A DNA stretch of 64,000 bases, taken from positions 4,683,977 through 4,747,976 of the forward strand of contig NC_018068.1 of the NCBI RefSeq assembly GCF_000255115.2. Direction: 5' to 3'. The translations under genes and the position numbers were made by a program. Below, one piece after another: positions 63,545 through 64,000 of the stretch (position 1 is its first letter; each line of letters starts with the position of its first letter). The notes below the pieces were generated by a model, which did not search any database, was not told the origin of the DNA, and saw only the letters and a program-made list of their open reading frames with translations. This DNA is from Desulfosporosinus acidiphilus SJ4. Its GTDB lineage: Bacteria > Bacillota > Desulfitobacteriia > Desulfitobacteriales > Desulfitobacteriaceae.

Positions 63545-64000
63545 CTATATTCTCCCATTTAGTCGAGGAATTGCTAAACCATTTGCATCAAAGCAATCCA
63601 AGGCAGTGCCTTCGAATTCGTGAATTAATGCAACACGTATAATCGGCTCGTTCTTATATACATTCATCCAAACTGAGAAGAATCCCATAGCTTTTGCCGC
63701 TATGCAAATAATTCGCTTGAAATGATCTTCATAAATAGTACCTTTTGCCCTATCCCAACCGGAAAGCGTTTCTTTTGCACGGTTATAGGCATTGATGCGG
63801 CTTTTGTATCGACGATCTTTATCACTTGCGCTACACGGGATATTATCAAGCTTTAAGTCCTCAAGCATTTGTTTAGCTTGAGCATAAATTGTTTGCCCAT
63901 TTTTGCACAAGTATTCCTCGTTTATTTTGGGAATTCCACCATCATATGTAAAAGCTAAAAAAGTATTGTCTTCATCTGGCCATATCCACCTATCTTTAGG
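63545..64000 (-). CDS. Hypothetical protein, N-terminus beyond window
   Basis: The frame is open from the right edge of the window (codons PKDRWIWPDEDN...) to TAG at 63545, giving at least 151 residues. An internal TTG at 63908-63910 is unlikely to be the start since the protein-like reading continues to the edge. Soluble, mixed alpha/beta, with GWDRAKGTIYEDHFKRIICIAAKAMGFF. I do not recognise the family. Confidence 0.6.
   Translation of the reverse strand, partial: PKDRWIWPDEDNTFLAFTYDGGIPKINEEYLCKNGQTIYAQAKQMLEDLKLDNIPCSASDKDRRYKSRINAYNRAKETLSGWDRAKGTIYEDHFKRIICIAAKAMGFFSVWMNVYKNEPIIRVALIHEFEGTALDCFDANGLAIPRLNGRI

Overview
The window looks like chromosomal DNA of a spore-forming, anaerobic, low-to-mid GC Firmicute. 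The Peptococcaceae (Desulfosporosinus/Desulfitobacterium type) fit best. This is inferred from T-box control of serine synthesis, a Spo0E-family phosphatase, CWB2 surface proteins, many LytS-type histidine kinases, a fused LutA-LutB lactate-oxidation protein, a sigma-54 enhancer-binding protein beside leucine dehydrogenase, and strong GGAGG ribosome binding sites. No rRNA, tRNA or CRISPR array was seen.

Layout. 1-10 kb: end of a SIMPL protein, then on the minus strand a giant secreted CWB2 protein with an embedded SGNH hydrolase, preceded by its apparent SARP-type response regulator and 7TM histidine kinase, and a QueG-like Fe-S protein. 10-13.5 kb: Spo0E-like peptide, MBL hydrolase, M48 membrane protease and two small membrane proteins. 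13.5-21.4 kb: a minus-strand run lutAB-lutC-livK-livH-livM-livG-livF, joining lactate oxidation to a branched-chain-type ABC importer. 21.6-25.8 kb: serC-serA-DUF1015 behind a T-box leader with one Stem I and two T-box/terminator units. 25.8-30.7 kb: CstA-family transporter, a small CC-motif protein and a LytS/LytTR pair (a BtsSR-like arrangement). 30.9-36.9 kb: NhaC antiporter with divergent LysR regulator, PilJ-type diguanylate cyclase, Spo0F-like receiver, ComFB and several very small genes. 37-44.6 kb: iron alcohol dehydrogenase, PocR-domain kinase, alanine dehydrogenase, a complete IS with 6-bp target duplication, and an AraC-type response regulator. 44.6-53.6 kb: leucine dehydrogenase with a -24/-12 promoter, TyrR-like sigma-54 activator, APC permease, class III CoA-transferase and a bacterial GH3 enzyme. 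54.3-62.2 kb: a second giant CWB2 protein, again behind a degenerate receiver gene, a SARP-like response regulator and a LytS-type kinase with an extracellular sensor. 62.2-64 kb: transposase debris and a partial unknown gene.

Most notable signal: two paralogous modules (LytS-type kinase, winged-helix/SARP response regulator, giant CWB2 protein) lie about 50 kb apart. Each CWB2 transcription unit is preceded by a direct repeat with an exact 11-bp period placed about 10 bp upstream of a candidate -10 box. This is the geometry known for SARP operators, and it suggests a dedicated signal-responsive surface-protein switch used twice. Amino-acid and organic-acid metabolism (lactate, pyruvate, alanine, leucine, serine) dominates the rest, with dedicated regulators next to most units.
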